DNA of 64,000 nt from Rubrivivax sp. Lineage in GTDB: Bacteria; Pseudomonadota; Gammaproteobacteria; Burkholderiales; Burkholderiaceae_C. Numbering within the stretch: position 1 is the first letter of the stretch; each line of letters begins with the position of its first letter. Below are positions 52,067-61,245 of the stretch, one piece after another. The DNA lies in contig JAURZM010000056.1 of NCBI GenBank assembly GCA_030653385.1, positions 1-64,000 on the forward strand. Reading direction: 5' to 3'. Position numbers and translations under genes: made by a program. The notes under the pieces are model-generated. The model saw only the letters and a list, made by a program, of their open reading frames with translations. It did not search any database and had not been told where the DNA came from.

Positions 52067-52876
52067 ATGTGGACCCTGAAAGTTGTCAAGGGGGCTGAGC
52101 TGGCCGACAAGCTGGCCATCGAGGTGAAGCTGCCCGAGCCCTTGTCGCGCTTCACCGTCGGCCGCGACCTGGGCAATGGCTGGGCGATTGCCGACCGCAC
52201 GCTGGCCATCTCGGCGCGCCACTGCGAGATCGTGGGCACCGCGGCGGGCCCGGCGCTGCGCGACCTGTCCACCAACGGCACCTTCGTCAACGGCGCGGCC
52301 TCGCGCTTGGCCGGTGAACACCTGCTGCGCGATGGGGACCGCATCGAGCTGGGGCCTTTCGACATCCTGGTGTCGGGCCCGCCCATGGCCGATCGGCCTG
52401 TGGTGGTGCAAGCGAGCGCATCCGCAGCCTTGCCTGCATCCGCACCAGCGGGCCGCAGCGCCGGCGTCATGGACACCGCGCCCCAGCGCGGAGGTGACCC
52501 GGCCGCGATGCTGGCGATGGGTGGCGGCTACGAAAAAGTCGGCCTGACGGAAATCCTGCGCGCCGCGCCGCCATCGGACGACTCGGGGCTGGACATGACC
52601 CGCATCCGCGTCGCGCCGCCGGTGTTGCGGCCCGCGAGTACCGCCCGGGCGGGTGCAGTTGCAGCGCCAGCGTCCGTCACACCGCCGAGCGTGGCGCCCG
52701 CGAAGCCAGGTGCCGGCTTGGAAGAAGCCCTGGCCCGCGGCCTGGGCGTGCCAGTCCAGGCGCTGCAAGGCCGTGACCTGCTGCGTCTGGTCGAAGAGCT
52801 TGCGGCAGTCGCGCGCCTGGGTCAGACCGCGCTGCGGGGTCTTCCCGACCCGGCAGACAAACCACCGCCTCGCTGA
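52067..52876 (+). CDS. FHA-domain protein, TagH-like but truncated
   Basis: This encodes 269 residues. The N-terminal FHA domain has VGRDLGNG, ISARHCEIV and DLSTNGTFVNG, the Gly-Arg, Ser-x-Arg-His and Asn residues that bind phospho-Thr. A long Ala/Pro linker follows. The end GLEEALARGLGVPVQALQGRDLLRL resembles the start of the TagH C-terminal domain of type VI secretion, but stops after about 50 residues. No T6SS gene is nearby. It probably reads phosphorylation signals for the next two genes. Confidence 0.78.
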   Translation: MWTLKVVKGAELADKLAIEVKLPEPLSRFTVGRDLGNGWAIADRTLAISARHCEIVGTAAGPALRDLSTNGTFVNGAASRLAGEHLLRDGDRIELGPFDILVSGPPMADRPVVVQASASAALPASAPAGRSAGVMDTAPQRGGDPAAMLAMGGGYEKVGLTEILRAAPPSDDSGLDMTRIRVAPPVLRPASTARAGAVAAPASVTPPSVAPAKPGAGLEEALARGLGVPVQALQGRDLLRLVEELAAVARLGQTALRGLPDPADKPPPR

Positions 52877-52967
52877 AGGCGCCAGCGCATCCATCGCATC
52901 AGCAGCGCTGCCTGGCAACGGGCGGTCGATGCAAGAACCGAGTCCCAGCACCGCGCAGGAGAGCCCG

Positions 52968-53435
52968 ATGAGCGACTTCTTCAGCTACCAGGCCAAGCCG
53001 GAACCCGCCACGGCCGCGCCAGCGGCGGAGCCGGCCCAGGCCATCCTGGCCGACCTGAGTGGCGAAGACTGGGAGCAGCTGATCCGTTTTGCGGCGCGGC
53101 GCCGCTTTGCGGCCGGCGCGGTGCTGGTGCAGGCAGGCGAAAGCGACCGTGCGCTGCACTTCATTGCCAGCGGCCAGGTGGAACTTCAGGGCCCCGGCAC
53201 CCCGCGCGCGGTGCGCGGCGAAGGTGAGGTCTTCGGTCTGCTGAGCTTTCTCGACGGCGCGCCCAGTGCCGTGACGGCCACCGTGGCGCCGGGCGGCCCG
53301 GCCGAGCTGCTGCGCATCACGCCCGAAGCCTTGCAGCAGCTGGCCGCCTGGCAGCCCCGCATCGCGATGCAGCTGTTGCGCGACCTGGGCGCCCATGTGG
53401 CGGCCCGTCTGCGGCGCCTGCAAGCGGCCGACTGA
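52968..53435 (+). CDS. Cyclic nucleotide-binding domain protein
   Basis: This encodes a 155-residue single-domain protein. The cNMP-binding beta-barrel is FAARRRFAAGAVLVQAGESDRALHFIASGQVEL, read in two adjacent strands, with the phosphate cassette region GEGEVFGLLSFLDGAPSAVTA. The Arg usual in the cassette is not clear, so ligand binding is uncertain. No DNA-binding domain follows, unlike Crp. AGGAG at 52957-52961 sets the start. Its TGA overlaps the next ATG (TGATG), tying it to the oxidoreductase fusion. Confidence 0.82.
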   Translation: MSDFFSYQAKPEPATAAPAAEPAQAILADLSGEDWEQLIRFAARRRFAAGAVLVQAGESDRALHFIASGQVELQGPGTPRAVRGEGEVFGLLSFLDGAPSAVTATVAPGGPAELLRITPEALQQLAAWQPRIAMQLLRDLGAHVAARLRRLQAAD

Positions 53436-56218
53436 TGGCCAGCCCAGCGCCCCCGCGGTCGATCCCTGTCGTGCCCGCCGGCCGCCCGGCCGCTGCCGCA
53501 GTCGCGGAGCCCCGTGCCGGTGAGCAGAAGGCGGCGACCCAGTTCTTTCGCAACTACACCCAACGTCAGCCGCGTGCGCCGATGGCCGTGTGGTGGATGG
53601 CACGCACCGTGGTGCTGGGCCTGACCTTGGGCTTGGTGGCGCTGTTGATCTGGCGGCCCGTCACCGGCCTGCTGGTGTTCTGGGGGCTGGCCATTCCGGT
53701 GGTGCCTGCACTGCTGGTCATCGCCCCGGGTCTGTGGCGCCAGGTGTGTCCGATGGCCACTTTGAACCAGTTGCCGCGGCTGGGCGGTTTCACACGTGCA
53801 CTGGACCTGCCGGCGGGCCTGAAAAACGCGGCCTTCGGCATCAGCGTGTTGCTTTTCCTGGCCGCGGTGTCGATGCGTGTGCCGCTGCTCAACCACAGCG
53901 GGGTGGTGGTGGGCCTGGGCATCGTGGTTGTGCTGGCGCTGGCCTTTGCAGGTGGGAGTGTCTTCAAGGGCCGCAGCGGCTGGTGTGGCACCTTCTGCCC
54001 GCTGGCACCGGTGCAGCGCACCTACGGCCAGGCGCCGCTGATCGTGGTGCGCAACGGATACTGCCAACCCTGTGTGGGCTGCCAGAAGAGCTGCTACGAC
54101 TTCAACCCGCGTGCTGCGGTGTTCAGCGACATCTACGACGAAGACCCGCGCCACGCGGCGCAGCGGCGTCTGTTCATGGGGCTGCTGCCGGGGCTGGTGC
54201 TGGGCTACTTCCTGCAAGGGCCTGAACCGGGCTACGGCACGGCGCTGTACCTGTTGGTGCTGCTGGGTGCCTGCTGCGCGTCAGCCGGTGCCTACGGCCT
54301 GGCGGTGGCCTACGCGCCCACCAGCCCCTACCGGGTGGCCTTGGCCTTCGGTGCGCTGGCGCTGGCGAGTTTTTACTGGTTTGCCGGCCCGCTGGTGGTG
54401 CGCACCGCCACCACGCTGCTGACCGGTGCAGCGGGCACGGCGCTGCCATGGCTGCAGACCGTGGCGCAGTACACCGGCGTGGCGCTGGCAGCCGTGCTGG
54501 CTGCCAGTGGCTTGCACGCCGAACGCCGCTACAGGGCCACGCAGCGCAAGGAAGCGGCTGTGAAACGTGCCGCCACGGTGCAGGAAGGCAAGACGCAGTT
54601 TGGTGCCGGTCTGTCGCTGAAAGACCGCCTGGCCGGCGGCGACAACGCCGTGGGCAGCACCGAAGTGACTGACCGCCAGTCGGGCATCACCTTCCAGGTG
54701 GCGCCCGACGCCACCTTGCTCGAAGCCATCGAAGGTGCGGGGCTGAAGATCAACTTCGGCTGCCGCGCCGGCGTGTGTGGTGCCGACGCGGTGGCGGTGT
54801 GCGAAGGCGCCGAACACCTGTCGCCGCCGGGCGAAGACGAACTGGCCACGCTGCGCCGCATGGGCCTGGAAGGCCGCGCACGGCTGGCCTGCATGTGCAA
54901 TGTGAAGGGGCCGGTGCTGATCGACCGCGACCCGCACAGCGCACCGGCGCCCAAGGTCATTCCCATTGCACAGGCGCCGCAGGTGGACAAGGCACGGGCC
55001 GCCGGCCTGCAGCGGGTGGTGATCGTCGGCAACGGCGTGGCCGGCATGGGCGTGGCCGACGCGTTGCGGCGGCAAAGCCAGAGCCTGCAGATCGACATCG
55101 TCGGCAACGAACCCTTTGCTTTTTACAACCGCATGGGCATCGGCCGCCTGGTCTACGACAGCGCCGGGCTCGAAGGCCTGTTGCTGGTGCCACCCGACTG
55201 GCCCGACAAACAGCGTGTTCAGGTGCACCGCGGCGTGGTGGCCACGCGCATCGACCGTGAAGCGCAGCACTTGCACCTGGCCGGTGGCAAGGTGCTGCCC
55301 TACGACCGCCTGGTGCTGGCCACCGGGGCCCGTTCCACGCACCCTGACGAAGCTTTCATGAAACACGCCAACGCCTTTGTGCTTCGTTCGGCAGAAGATG
55401 CGCAGGCGATCCGGCACTATGTGATGCGCAGCAAGGCCAAACGTGCGGTGGTGGTGGGTGGTGGTGTGCTCGGGGTCGAAGCCGCCGATGCGCTGCACCA
55501 CCTGGGCCTGAAGGTCACGCTGCTGCAGCGGGCCGACCGCCTGATGAACGCGCAGCTCGACGCCGAGGGCGGGGCGATGCTCAAGGCCTACCTCGAGAGC
55601 ATCGGCATCCAGGTGGCCACCGGCGTGTCGGTGCTGCACCACGAAGGCGAGCCGCTGCTGCAGGCCGCCCAGCTGGCACACGGGCCGCGGGTGCGTGGTG
55701 ACATCTTCGTGGCGGCGCTGGGCATCCAGGCCAACAGCTTCCTGGCCGCCAGCGCCGGGCTGGCGCTGGGCGACAACGGCGTGCGGGTGGACAAACGCAT
55801 GTGCACGTCCGACCCGCACGTCTTTGCCGTCGGCGACGTGGCCGACCTGAAAGGCACACCGCGTGGCCTGTGGCCCATCGGTGCGGCCCACGCGGCCACG
55901 GCGGCGGCGGCGATCCTGGGCGAAGACCTGCCCTACGCGACGCCGCGCATCGTGTTGCAGCTGAAGTGCGAAGGCATCGACCTGCGCAGCCAGGGTGACA
56001 TCGTGCCGCGCGAAGGTGACGAAGACTTCCACGCCCGCGAAGGCGACGCGGCCTGGTGGCGCCTGGTGGTGCGCCACGGCCAGCTGGCCGGTGGCCTGTA
56101 CGTGGGCCCGCCGGGCACCGCCAAGGCTTTCACCAAGCTGCTGCAGCGGCCGGTGGACCTGGGGCCGCTGCGTGAGCATCTGCGTGCCGGCAGCCTGGAG
56201 GGACTGAAGGGGTTGTGA
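53435..56218 (+). CDS. Fusion: membrane 4Fe-4S protein + 2Fe-2S ferredoxin + FAD/NAD oxidoreductase
   Basis: This encodes 927 residues. Residues about 50-360 form about eight membrane helices, with WCGTFCP (C184, C188) and C210xxCxxCxxxC220 as a NosR/NapH-like 4Fe-4S module. Residues about 405-500 are a 2Fe-2S domain (C443, C448, C456, C486, C488). Residues about 525-830 are a pyridine-nucleotide oxidoreductase with FAD motif VVIVGNGVAGMG and NAD motif AVVVGGGVLGVE. Residues after 840 form a small extra domain. It could pass electrons between NAD(P)H and the membrane. The function is unknown, but coupling to cNMP and FHA proteins suggests regulation. Confidence 0.85.
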   Translation: MASPAPPRSIPVVPAGRPAAAAVAEPRAGEQKAATQFFRNYTQRQPRAPMAVWWMARTVVLGLTLGLVALLIWRPVTGLLVFWGLAIPVVPALLVIAPGLWRQVCPMATLNQLPRLGGFTRALDLPAGLKNAAFGISVLLFLAAVSMRVPLLNHSGVVVGLGIVVVLALAFAGGSVFKGRSGWCGTFCPLAPVQRTYGQAPLIVVRNGYCQPCVGCQKSCYDFNPRAAVFSDIYDEDPRHAAQRRLFMGLLPGLVLGYFLQGPEPGYGTALYLLVLLGACCASAGAYGLAVAYAPTSPYRVALAFGALALASFYWFAGPLVVRTATTLLTGAAGTALPWLQTVAQYTGVALAAVLAASGLHAERRYRATQRKEAAVKRAATVQEGKTQFGAGLSLKDRLAGGDNAVGSTEVTDRQSGITFQVAPDATLLEAIEGAGLKINFGCRAGVCGADAVAVCEGAEHLSPPGEDELATLRRMGLEGRARLACMCNVKGPVLIDRDPHSAPAPKVIPIAQAPQVDKARAAGLQRVVIVGNGVAGMGVADALRRQSQSLQIDIVGNEPFAFYNRMGIGRLVYDSAGLEGLLLVPPDWPDKQRVQVHRGVVATRIDREAQHLHLAGGKVLPYDRLVLATGARSTHPDEAFMKHANAFVLRSAEDAQAIRHYVMRSKAKRAVVVGGGVLGVEAADALHHLGLKVTLLQRADRLMNAQLDAEGGAMLKAYLESIGIQVATGVSVLHHEGEPLLQAAQLAHGPRVRGDIFVAALGIQANSFLAASAGLALGDNGVRVDKRMCTSDPHVFAVGDVADLKGTPRGLWPIGAAHAATAAAAILGEDLPYATPRIVLQLKCEGIDLRSQGDIVPREGDEDFHAREGDAAWWRLVVRHGQLAGGLYVGPPGTAKAFTKLLQRPVDLGPLREHLRAGSLEGLKGL

Positions 56219-56273
56219 TCGCCCTGCTGTGTCAAATGAAGATGACGTAAAGCACAACTGTCGGTCCGGCGGA

Positions 56274-56348
56274 CCTCATCTGGCCCAGGATCTGCGGCTC
56301 TCCCAGCACCATCGAATCCAGCCCGGCTGCGACGCGGCAGACGTGGCG
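56274..56348 (-). pseudogene. Fragment of hemA (glutamyl-tRNA reductase)
   Basis: On the minus strand 25 codons read RHVCRVAAGLDS followed by MVLGEPQILGQMR, the signature block of glutamyl-tRNA reductase around residues 100-125. Nothing matching hemA flanks it on either side. This is a fossil duplicate or the remnant of a lost gene, inside the 307-base gap between the oxidoreductase and epimerase genes. The rest of that gap shows no gene and no clear promoter. Confidence 0.8.
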
Positions 56349-56525
56349 TGTGGCCCTGACAGGGTGGCAAGCGTGAAAACCTCGCCATCGGCCCGTTGTC
56401 CACGGACCGAGTCGCCAGCCACCCCCGTGCCAGAATGCTTCGATCACGGTTTCCCGTGCCGCACCGCAGCCGCCCTGTCCCCCCAGGCGTGCCGGCCCTG
56501 CCCGGCAGTTCCAAGCGACCCCTAC

Positions 56526-57533
56526 ATGAAAATTCTGCTCACCGGCGCTGCCGGCTTCATCGGCATGACCACCACGCTGCGCCTGCTGGCGCGTGGCGAC
56601 GAGGTGGTGGGCCTGGACAACCTGAACGACTACTACGACGTGCAGCTTAAGCGCGACCGGCTGGCGCGGCTGACGCCGCACCCGGCCTTCCGTTTCGTGC
56701 ACATGGACGTGGCCGACCGACCCGGCATCGAAGCCCTGTTTGCGCAGGAACGTTTCGACCGTGTCATCCACCTGGCCGCGCAAGCCGGTGTGCGCTATTC
56801 GCTGAAGAACCCGCACGCTTACGTCGACAGCAACATCGTCGGCTTCATGAACATCCTGGAAGGCTGCCGCCACAGCCAGGTGAAGCACCTGGTTTACGCC
56901 TCCAGCTCCAGCGTCTACGGCGGCAACACCCGCATGCCGTTTTCCGAACACGACAGCGTCGACCACCCGGTCAGCATGTACGCGGCCACCAAAAAGGCCA
57001 ACGAGCTGATGGCCCACACCTACAGCCACCTGTTCGGCCTGCCCACCACGGGCTTGCGCTTCTTCACCGTGTACGGGCCCTGGGGTCGGCCCGACATGGC
57101 GCTGTTCCTGTTCACCAAGGCCATCCTCGAAGGGCGGCCGATCGACGTCTTCAACCACGGCAACATGCAGCGCGACTTCACGTTTGTCGACGACATCGTC
57201 GAAGGCGTGATCCGTGTGCTGGACCGCGTGGCCACACCAGACACTGCCTACCAGGCCGACGCGCCCGACCCCGGCACCAGCAATGCCCCCTTCCGCGTCT
57301 TCAACATCGGCAACCACGATCCGGTGCCGCTGCTGGATTTCATCGGCTGCATCGAAGACGCGCTGGGCCAGAAGGCGCAGAAGAACCTGCTGCCGCTGCA
57401 GGACGGCGACGTGCCGGCCACCTATGCCGACGTCGAAGCACTCACGGCCTGGACCGGTTTTGCGCCGGCCACCGACATCCGCACCGGCATCGGCCGCTTT
57501 GTGGACTGGTACCGCGGCTACTACCGCGTGTGA
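56526..57533 (+). CDS. NAD-dependent sugar epimerase, UDP-glucuronate 4-epimerase type
   Basis: This encodes a 335-residue extended SDR. MKILLTGAAGFIGMTT is the NAD site, followed by GLDNLNDYYDVQLK. SSSSVYGGNTRMPF holds the catalytic Ser, and YAATKKANE the YxxxK. FYTVYGPWGRPDMALF-like (here FFTVYGPWGRPDMALF) and DFTFVDDIVEGV are typical of UDP-glucuronate 4-epimerases. The product would feed polysaccharide synthesis, consistent with the PEP-CTERM/exosortase genes downstream. The ATG at 56526 gives the normal length. Confidence 0.92.
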   Translation: MKILLTGAAGFIGMTTTLRLLARGDEVVGLDNLNDYYDVQLKRDRLARLTPHPAFRFVHMDVADRPGIEALFAQERFDRVIHLAAQAGVRYSLKNPHAYVDSNIVGFMNILEGCRHSQVKHLVYASSSSVYGGNTRMPFSEHDSVDHPVSMYAATKKANELMAHTYSHLFGLPTTGLRFFTVYGPWGRPDMALFLFTKAILEGRPIDVFNHGNMQRDFTFVDDIVEGVIRVLDRVATPDTAYQADAPDPGTSNAPFRVFNIGNHDPVPLLDFIGCIEDALGQKAQKNLLPLQDGDVPATYADVEALTAWTGFAPATDIRTGIGRFVDWYRGYYRV

Positions 57534-57540
57534 TGCGCTT

Positions 57541-58341
57541 TCAGCGCACGGTCTTCAGCAGATCGTGCAGGTGGCGCACCGGTATCGCGTAGCTGATGCC
57601 GGTGGGGTTGCTCAGCGCACTTTCGCGCCCGGCCTTGATGAGCACCATGTTGACGATGGCCACCACGCGGCCATTGGCGGCGTTCAGCACCGGCCCGCCG
57701 CTGTTGCCCGGGTAGGCGGTGGCGTCGAGCTGGTAGATCTCGAAGTTGCCTTCGCGCAGCCGCATCAGCGCGCGTGGGTCGAGCTGGGCTGCCGTGGTGG
57801 CCGGCAGCGCCGCGGTGGTTACCGATGCGATGATGCCGCGGTGCGTGACGGCTGCAAAACCCAGCACGCCGCCGATCGGGAAACCCATCAGTGCCACCGA
57901 CAGGCCTTCGGGCGCGGTGGCGGGTTCTTCCAACGCCAGCGCGGCCAGCGGTGTCCCTTCGAAACGTAGCAGGGCCAGGTCACGTGCACGGTCGGTGGCC
58001 ACGACCTTGGCGCGGCGGAACTGGCCCAGGTCGCCGCTGCGGCTGACCATCACCATCATCGTGGGGCCGCTGTCGGCCTCGGCCCCTTCGGGCAGCACGT
58101 GGAAATTGGTCGCCACCAGGTTGCCGTCGCCGACCACGAAGCCCGAGCCGCGGAAGGTGAAGCGTGGGCTCGACGTGGCATTGAAAGTGCCCACGGGCAG
58201 CACCGAAGGTTTGGCCGCAGCGATCACGGCAGCCAGATCGGCGCGGGCCGGCACCCCGGGCAGGGCCAACGTGGCCAGCAGCCCGAAACCCCGCACCAGC
58301 CCCCACCGCAGGGCCTGGCGCCGCCCCGGCAAGGCTTGCAT
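57541..58341 (-). CDS. Exported trypsin-like serine protease without PDZ
   Basis: This encodes a 266-residue S1C-type protease. GRRQALRWGLVRGFGLLATLALPG is a signal with two Arg, possibly Tat. The triad is His in ATNFHVLPEG, Asp in RARDLALLRF and Ser in YPGNSGGPVL. There is no PDZ domain. It converges on the epimerase gene, and its start is 14 bases from the end of prsT, so it is probably co-transcribed with the prs genes. The role is unknown; processing of surface proteins is one possibility. Confidence 0.88.
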   Translation of the reverse strand: MQALPGRRQALRWGLVRGFGLLATLALPGVPARADLAAVIAAAKPSVLPVGTFNATSSPRFTFRGSGFVVGDGNLVATNFHVLPEGAEADSGPTMMVMVSRSGDLGQFRRAKVVATDRARDLALLRFEGTPLAALALEEPATAPEGLSVALMGFPIGGVLGFAAVTHRGIIASVTTAALPATTAAQLDPRALMRLREGNFEIYQLDATAYPGNSGGPVLNAANGRVVAIVNMVLIKAGRESALSNPTGISYAIPVRHLHDLLKTVR

Positions 58342-58355
58342 CGGCTAGCTGCCGC

Positions 58356-61136
58356 TCACAGCGTCTTCAGCAGCGCGGCCACTTCGGCCTGGGACCTGAA
58401 TTTGTCGCCCAGCTTGGCCAGGTCTTCAAGTTCGGCCCGGGCGTAAGCCTTGTCGCCCGACTTGATCAGCAGCTTGGCCAGGTTCAGCTTCAGCGACGGG
58501 TCGGCCGGGCTGCGGGCGATGGCGGCCTTCTGCATCTCGATGGCCTTGGGCAACTTGTTGTCGGCCGCCAGCGCCGTCGCCAGGGTGTCCATCAGCGGCG
58601 GCTTGCCGGGCATCAGTTCATTGGCCTTTTCAGCCACGGCGACGGCCCCTGGCTTGCCCTGCTGGACCATCAGCCAGGCCACGTTGTTCATGGCCAGCGC
58701 ATTGCGTGGCTGCATCTCGAGCACCGCGCGGTAATGACCTTCGGCCGCGGCCATCTGGTTCTGGCTCAGCGCCACGTCGCCCAGGTAGTAGCGGAAGGCG
58801 GCGTCCTTCGGCCGGTCTTTCTGCCAGTCGGCGCCCAGGCGCTCGGCCTCGGCGCTTTTGCCCGCCAGGCGCAGTGCCGTGTGCAGGCGCACGAAGACCT
58901 CTGTCGACTTGTTCAAGGACATCGCCGTGCGGTAAGCCGCCACGGCCGCCTCGGGGTTCTTGCGCGCGATTTCGATATCGCCTTCGAGCGCAAAGCCGTT
59001 GGCGTCCTTCGGGGCCTGCTTCTGCATCTCGCGCGCCATCGACATGCCGTCCTGCGGCCGGTTTTCCATCAGCGCAATCGACACCAGGGCGCGCTTGGCC
59101 ACGATGAGGTCAGGCTTCATCTGCAGGGCCTGGTTCAGCGCCCGGCGCGCGCCGGCAGCGTCCTTGTTGGCCAGCAGGGCCTCGGCCAGCCGCACCTGGT
59201 GCATCGGGTTGGTGTTTTGTTGCGCGGCCAGTTGCCTGAAAGTGGTGACGGCCTGTTCGGCGTTGTCGGCGGCCAGCTGCGAACGGCCCAGTGCTTCCAT
59301 GACGGTCAGGTTGCTGGGCAGGGCACCCGTGGCTTCGCGCGCCGCAGTCAGTGCGGACTTGCCGTCGCCAGCACCGATGTAGTGGTTGATCAGCGCCAGG
59401 TGCGGTGCCGGTTCACCCGCGTTGGCCTGGATCGCGTCGCGCATGTGCTTGACCACCTGCTCGGGTGGCGCGCCGGTGCGCACGGCCAGTTCGCTGAGCG
59501 CCATCCAGGCTTCATGCGACTTGGGCTTGGCCTTGGTCAGGTCTTCGAAACGCTTGCGCGCGGCGTCCACCCTGCCGGCACTGAAGTCCATGGCCGCCAG
59601 GCTGGCCACGGCGGGAAAGTAGTGCGGGTCTTTGCTCAAGGCCATCTCGAAGGACTTGGCAGCTCCGTCCAGGTCGCGCTTGAGCAGCAACACCCGGCCG
59701 CGCAGGTTGTGTGCGATGGGCCGGTCGGGTGTCTTCTTTTCCAGACCGTCGATGGCCTTCAGTGCACCGGCAATGTCGTTCTGCTTGAGCCGGGCGCTGA
59801 TCAGCGCGATGTCGGCGCGTGGCCCCTTGTCGTCGGCGGCAATGGCCTCGAGTTGCCCGATCGCCGCGCCACCGTTGCCACGGGCCATCTGCGCAAGTGC
59901 TGCCGAGGTGCGAACCCGCGGGTCATCCGGGGCGACCTTGGACGCCAGCGCAAAGGCCGCTTCAGCCTTCTTGACTTCGCCCATCTGCATCCAGGCTTCG
60001 CCGGCCAGCGCCAGGCTGGTGCCATCGGGGGACTTGCCTTCGACCACCGGCAGCAAGACATCCACCGCCTTGCCCGGCTGATTGGTGCGCAGATAGGTCT
60101 GCGCCAGCAGCTGGCGCGACAGCATCAGTCCAGGCGCGTTTTTCAAGGCCTTCAGCAGAAAGACCTCGGCCTGGGGAAACTGCTTCTGCCGGTATTCGGC
60201 AGCACCGGCCAGTTCCAGCAGCCGTGCATGTTCGGGCAGGATCTTCAGCAGCCGGTCGATGACATCGCGAGAGGCCTTGTACTCACCATCGGCGAACAGG
60301 GTCTGGGCTTCGAAGAAGAGCGTCTCGGGGTGGTTGGGCGCGACCTTCTTGAGTTCAGCCAGTTGCAACTTGGCTTCGTCCTTCTTGCCCATGCTGTTCA
60401 GGATCGAGATGCTGGACGTGTGCGCGCTCACCGATTTCGGGTTCGCGGCCAGCACTTTCTTGAAGGCGTCCAGGGCGGTGGGCAGGTCTTTCTTGGACTG
60501 CCAGATGATCTCGCCACGCAGCAAACCTGCACGTGCGTCGCCGCTGTTCTTGGCAAGGCCCGCGTCGAGCAGCGCCAGCGCGCCATCGAAGTCACCTTCG
60601 GAAGCTTTGATCCGGGCCTGCAGCACGGTGGCAGGCAAGTGCCCCGGCTGGTCCAGCAGAGCCTGGGTGATGGAAGCACGAGCACGGTCGATGTCGCCGC
60701 GCACCATGTGCGCCGTGGCCAGCGAAGCCTGCAGGTCGGCCGAGGCCGCCTTGTCGCTCAGGCGGGTGTTGCCGTACTGGGCCAGCAGTTTCGTTTCGTC
60801 GCCCACCAGAACCATGGCCTGCGCAATCGCGGGAACGACTTCGTTGTCCGAGGCCTGCAGCTCCTGCGCCTTTTGCAGTTCGACCAGTGCCGACACCGGG
60901 TCGCCGTTCTCCAGCAGGGCCTTGCCCAGTTGCAGGCGCAGCGACCTCGAGTCGGGTGCCTGCTGCAAGCCGCTCTTGAACTGGATGATCGCCCCAGCGT
61001 AGTCCTTGGTTTCCAGCAACTGTTTGCCGGAGGCCTCGAGCTCTGCCTCCGACTTGCCACCGCAGCCGGCCAGGAGTGCCGCGATGAGGGCAGCCGTGAC
61101 AGACAGTCGCAAAGGGCTGGACGGGTTCTTGACCAT
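58356..61136 (-). CDS. prsT: PEP-CTERM system TPR-repeat lipoprotein PrsT
   Basis: This encodes a 926-residue lipoprotein made of tandem TPR repeats. LSVTAALIAALLAGCGG is a lipoprotein signal with the lipidated Cys. Repeats such as KDYAGAIIQFKSGLQQAPDS, EGDFDGALALLDAGLAKN and NRPQDGMSMAREMQKQAPKD run to the end. The length and layout match the PEP-CTERM/exosortase-associated PrsT family. It is thought to help export of exopolysaccharide or sorted proteins. The ATG at 61136 is preferred to 61175. A 109-base gap separates it from prsR. Confidence 0.9.
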   Translation of the reverse strand: MVKNPSSPLRLSVTAALIAALLAGCGGKSEAELEASGKQLLETKDYAGAIIQFKSGLQQAPDSRSLRLQLGKALLENGDPVSALVELQKAQELQASDNEVVPAIAQAMVLVGDETKLLAQYGNTRLSDKAASADLQASLATAHMVRGDIDRARASITQALLDQPGHLPATVLQARIKASEGDFDGALALLDAGLAKNSGDARAGLLRGEIIWQSKKDLPTALDAFKKVLAANPKSVSAHTSSISILNSMGKKDEAKLQLAELKKVAPNHPETLFFEAQTLFADGEYKASRDVIDRLLKILPEHARLLELAGAAEYRQKQFPQAEVFLLKALKNAPGLMLSRQLLAQTYLRTNQPGKAVDVLLPVVEGKSPDGTSLALAGEAWMQMGEVKKAEAAFALASKVAPDDPRVRTSAALAQMARGNGGAAIGQLEAIAADDKGPRADIALISARLKQNDIAGALKAIDGLEKKTPDRPIAHNLRGRVLLLKRDLDGAAKSFEMALSKDPHYFPAVASLAAMDFSAGRVDAARKRFEDLTKAKPKSHEAWMALSELAVRTGAPPEQVVKHMRDAIQANAGEPAPHLALINHYIGAGDGKSALTAAREATGALPSNLTVMEALGRSQLAADNAEQAVTTFRQLAAQQNTNPMHQVRLAEALLANKDAAGARRALNQALQMKPDLIVAKRALVSIALMENRPQDGMSMAREMQKQAPKDANGFALEGDIEIARKNPEAAVAAYRTAMSLNKSTEVFVRLHTALRLAGKSAEAERLGADWQKDRPKDAAFRYYLGDVALSQNQMAAAEGHYRAVLEMQPRNALAMNNVAWLMVQQGKPGAVAVAEKANELMPGKPPLMDTLATALAADNKLPKAIEMQKAAIARSPADPSLKLNLAKLLIKSGDKAYARAELEDLAKLGDKFRSQAEVAALLKTL

Positions 61137-61245
61137 GGCGTTTGTCTCGGGCTGGCAAAAGGGGCGGAACGGCAAGTCTAGTGAAGCGCCGCTGGATGGC
61201 GAACCCCAAGAAGCCCTGGGGCCAATGGCAAAGTGATGCGGTTGG

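Noticed and set aside
52067..52876. Type VI secretion locus suggested by the TagH-like FHA gene
   Set aside because: No tss gene is adjacent and the TagH C-terminal domain is truncated, so a secretion role is not supported.
56232..57317. A 361-codon minus-strand frame antisense to the epimerase
   Set aside because: Only its last part has meaning, as the hemA fragment. The rest is a shadow of the epimerase gene.
61220..61245. TGGCA...GC as a sigma-54 promoter near prsT
   Set aside because: The GG-to-GC spacing is one base short and the orientation is opposite to the prs genes.
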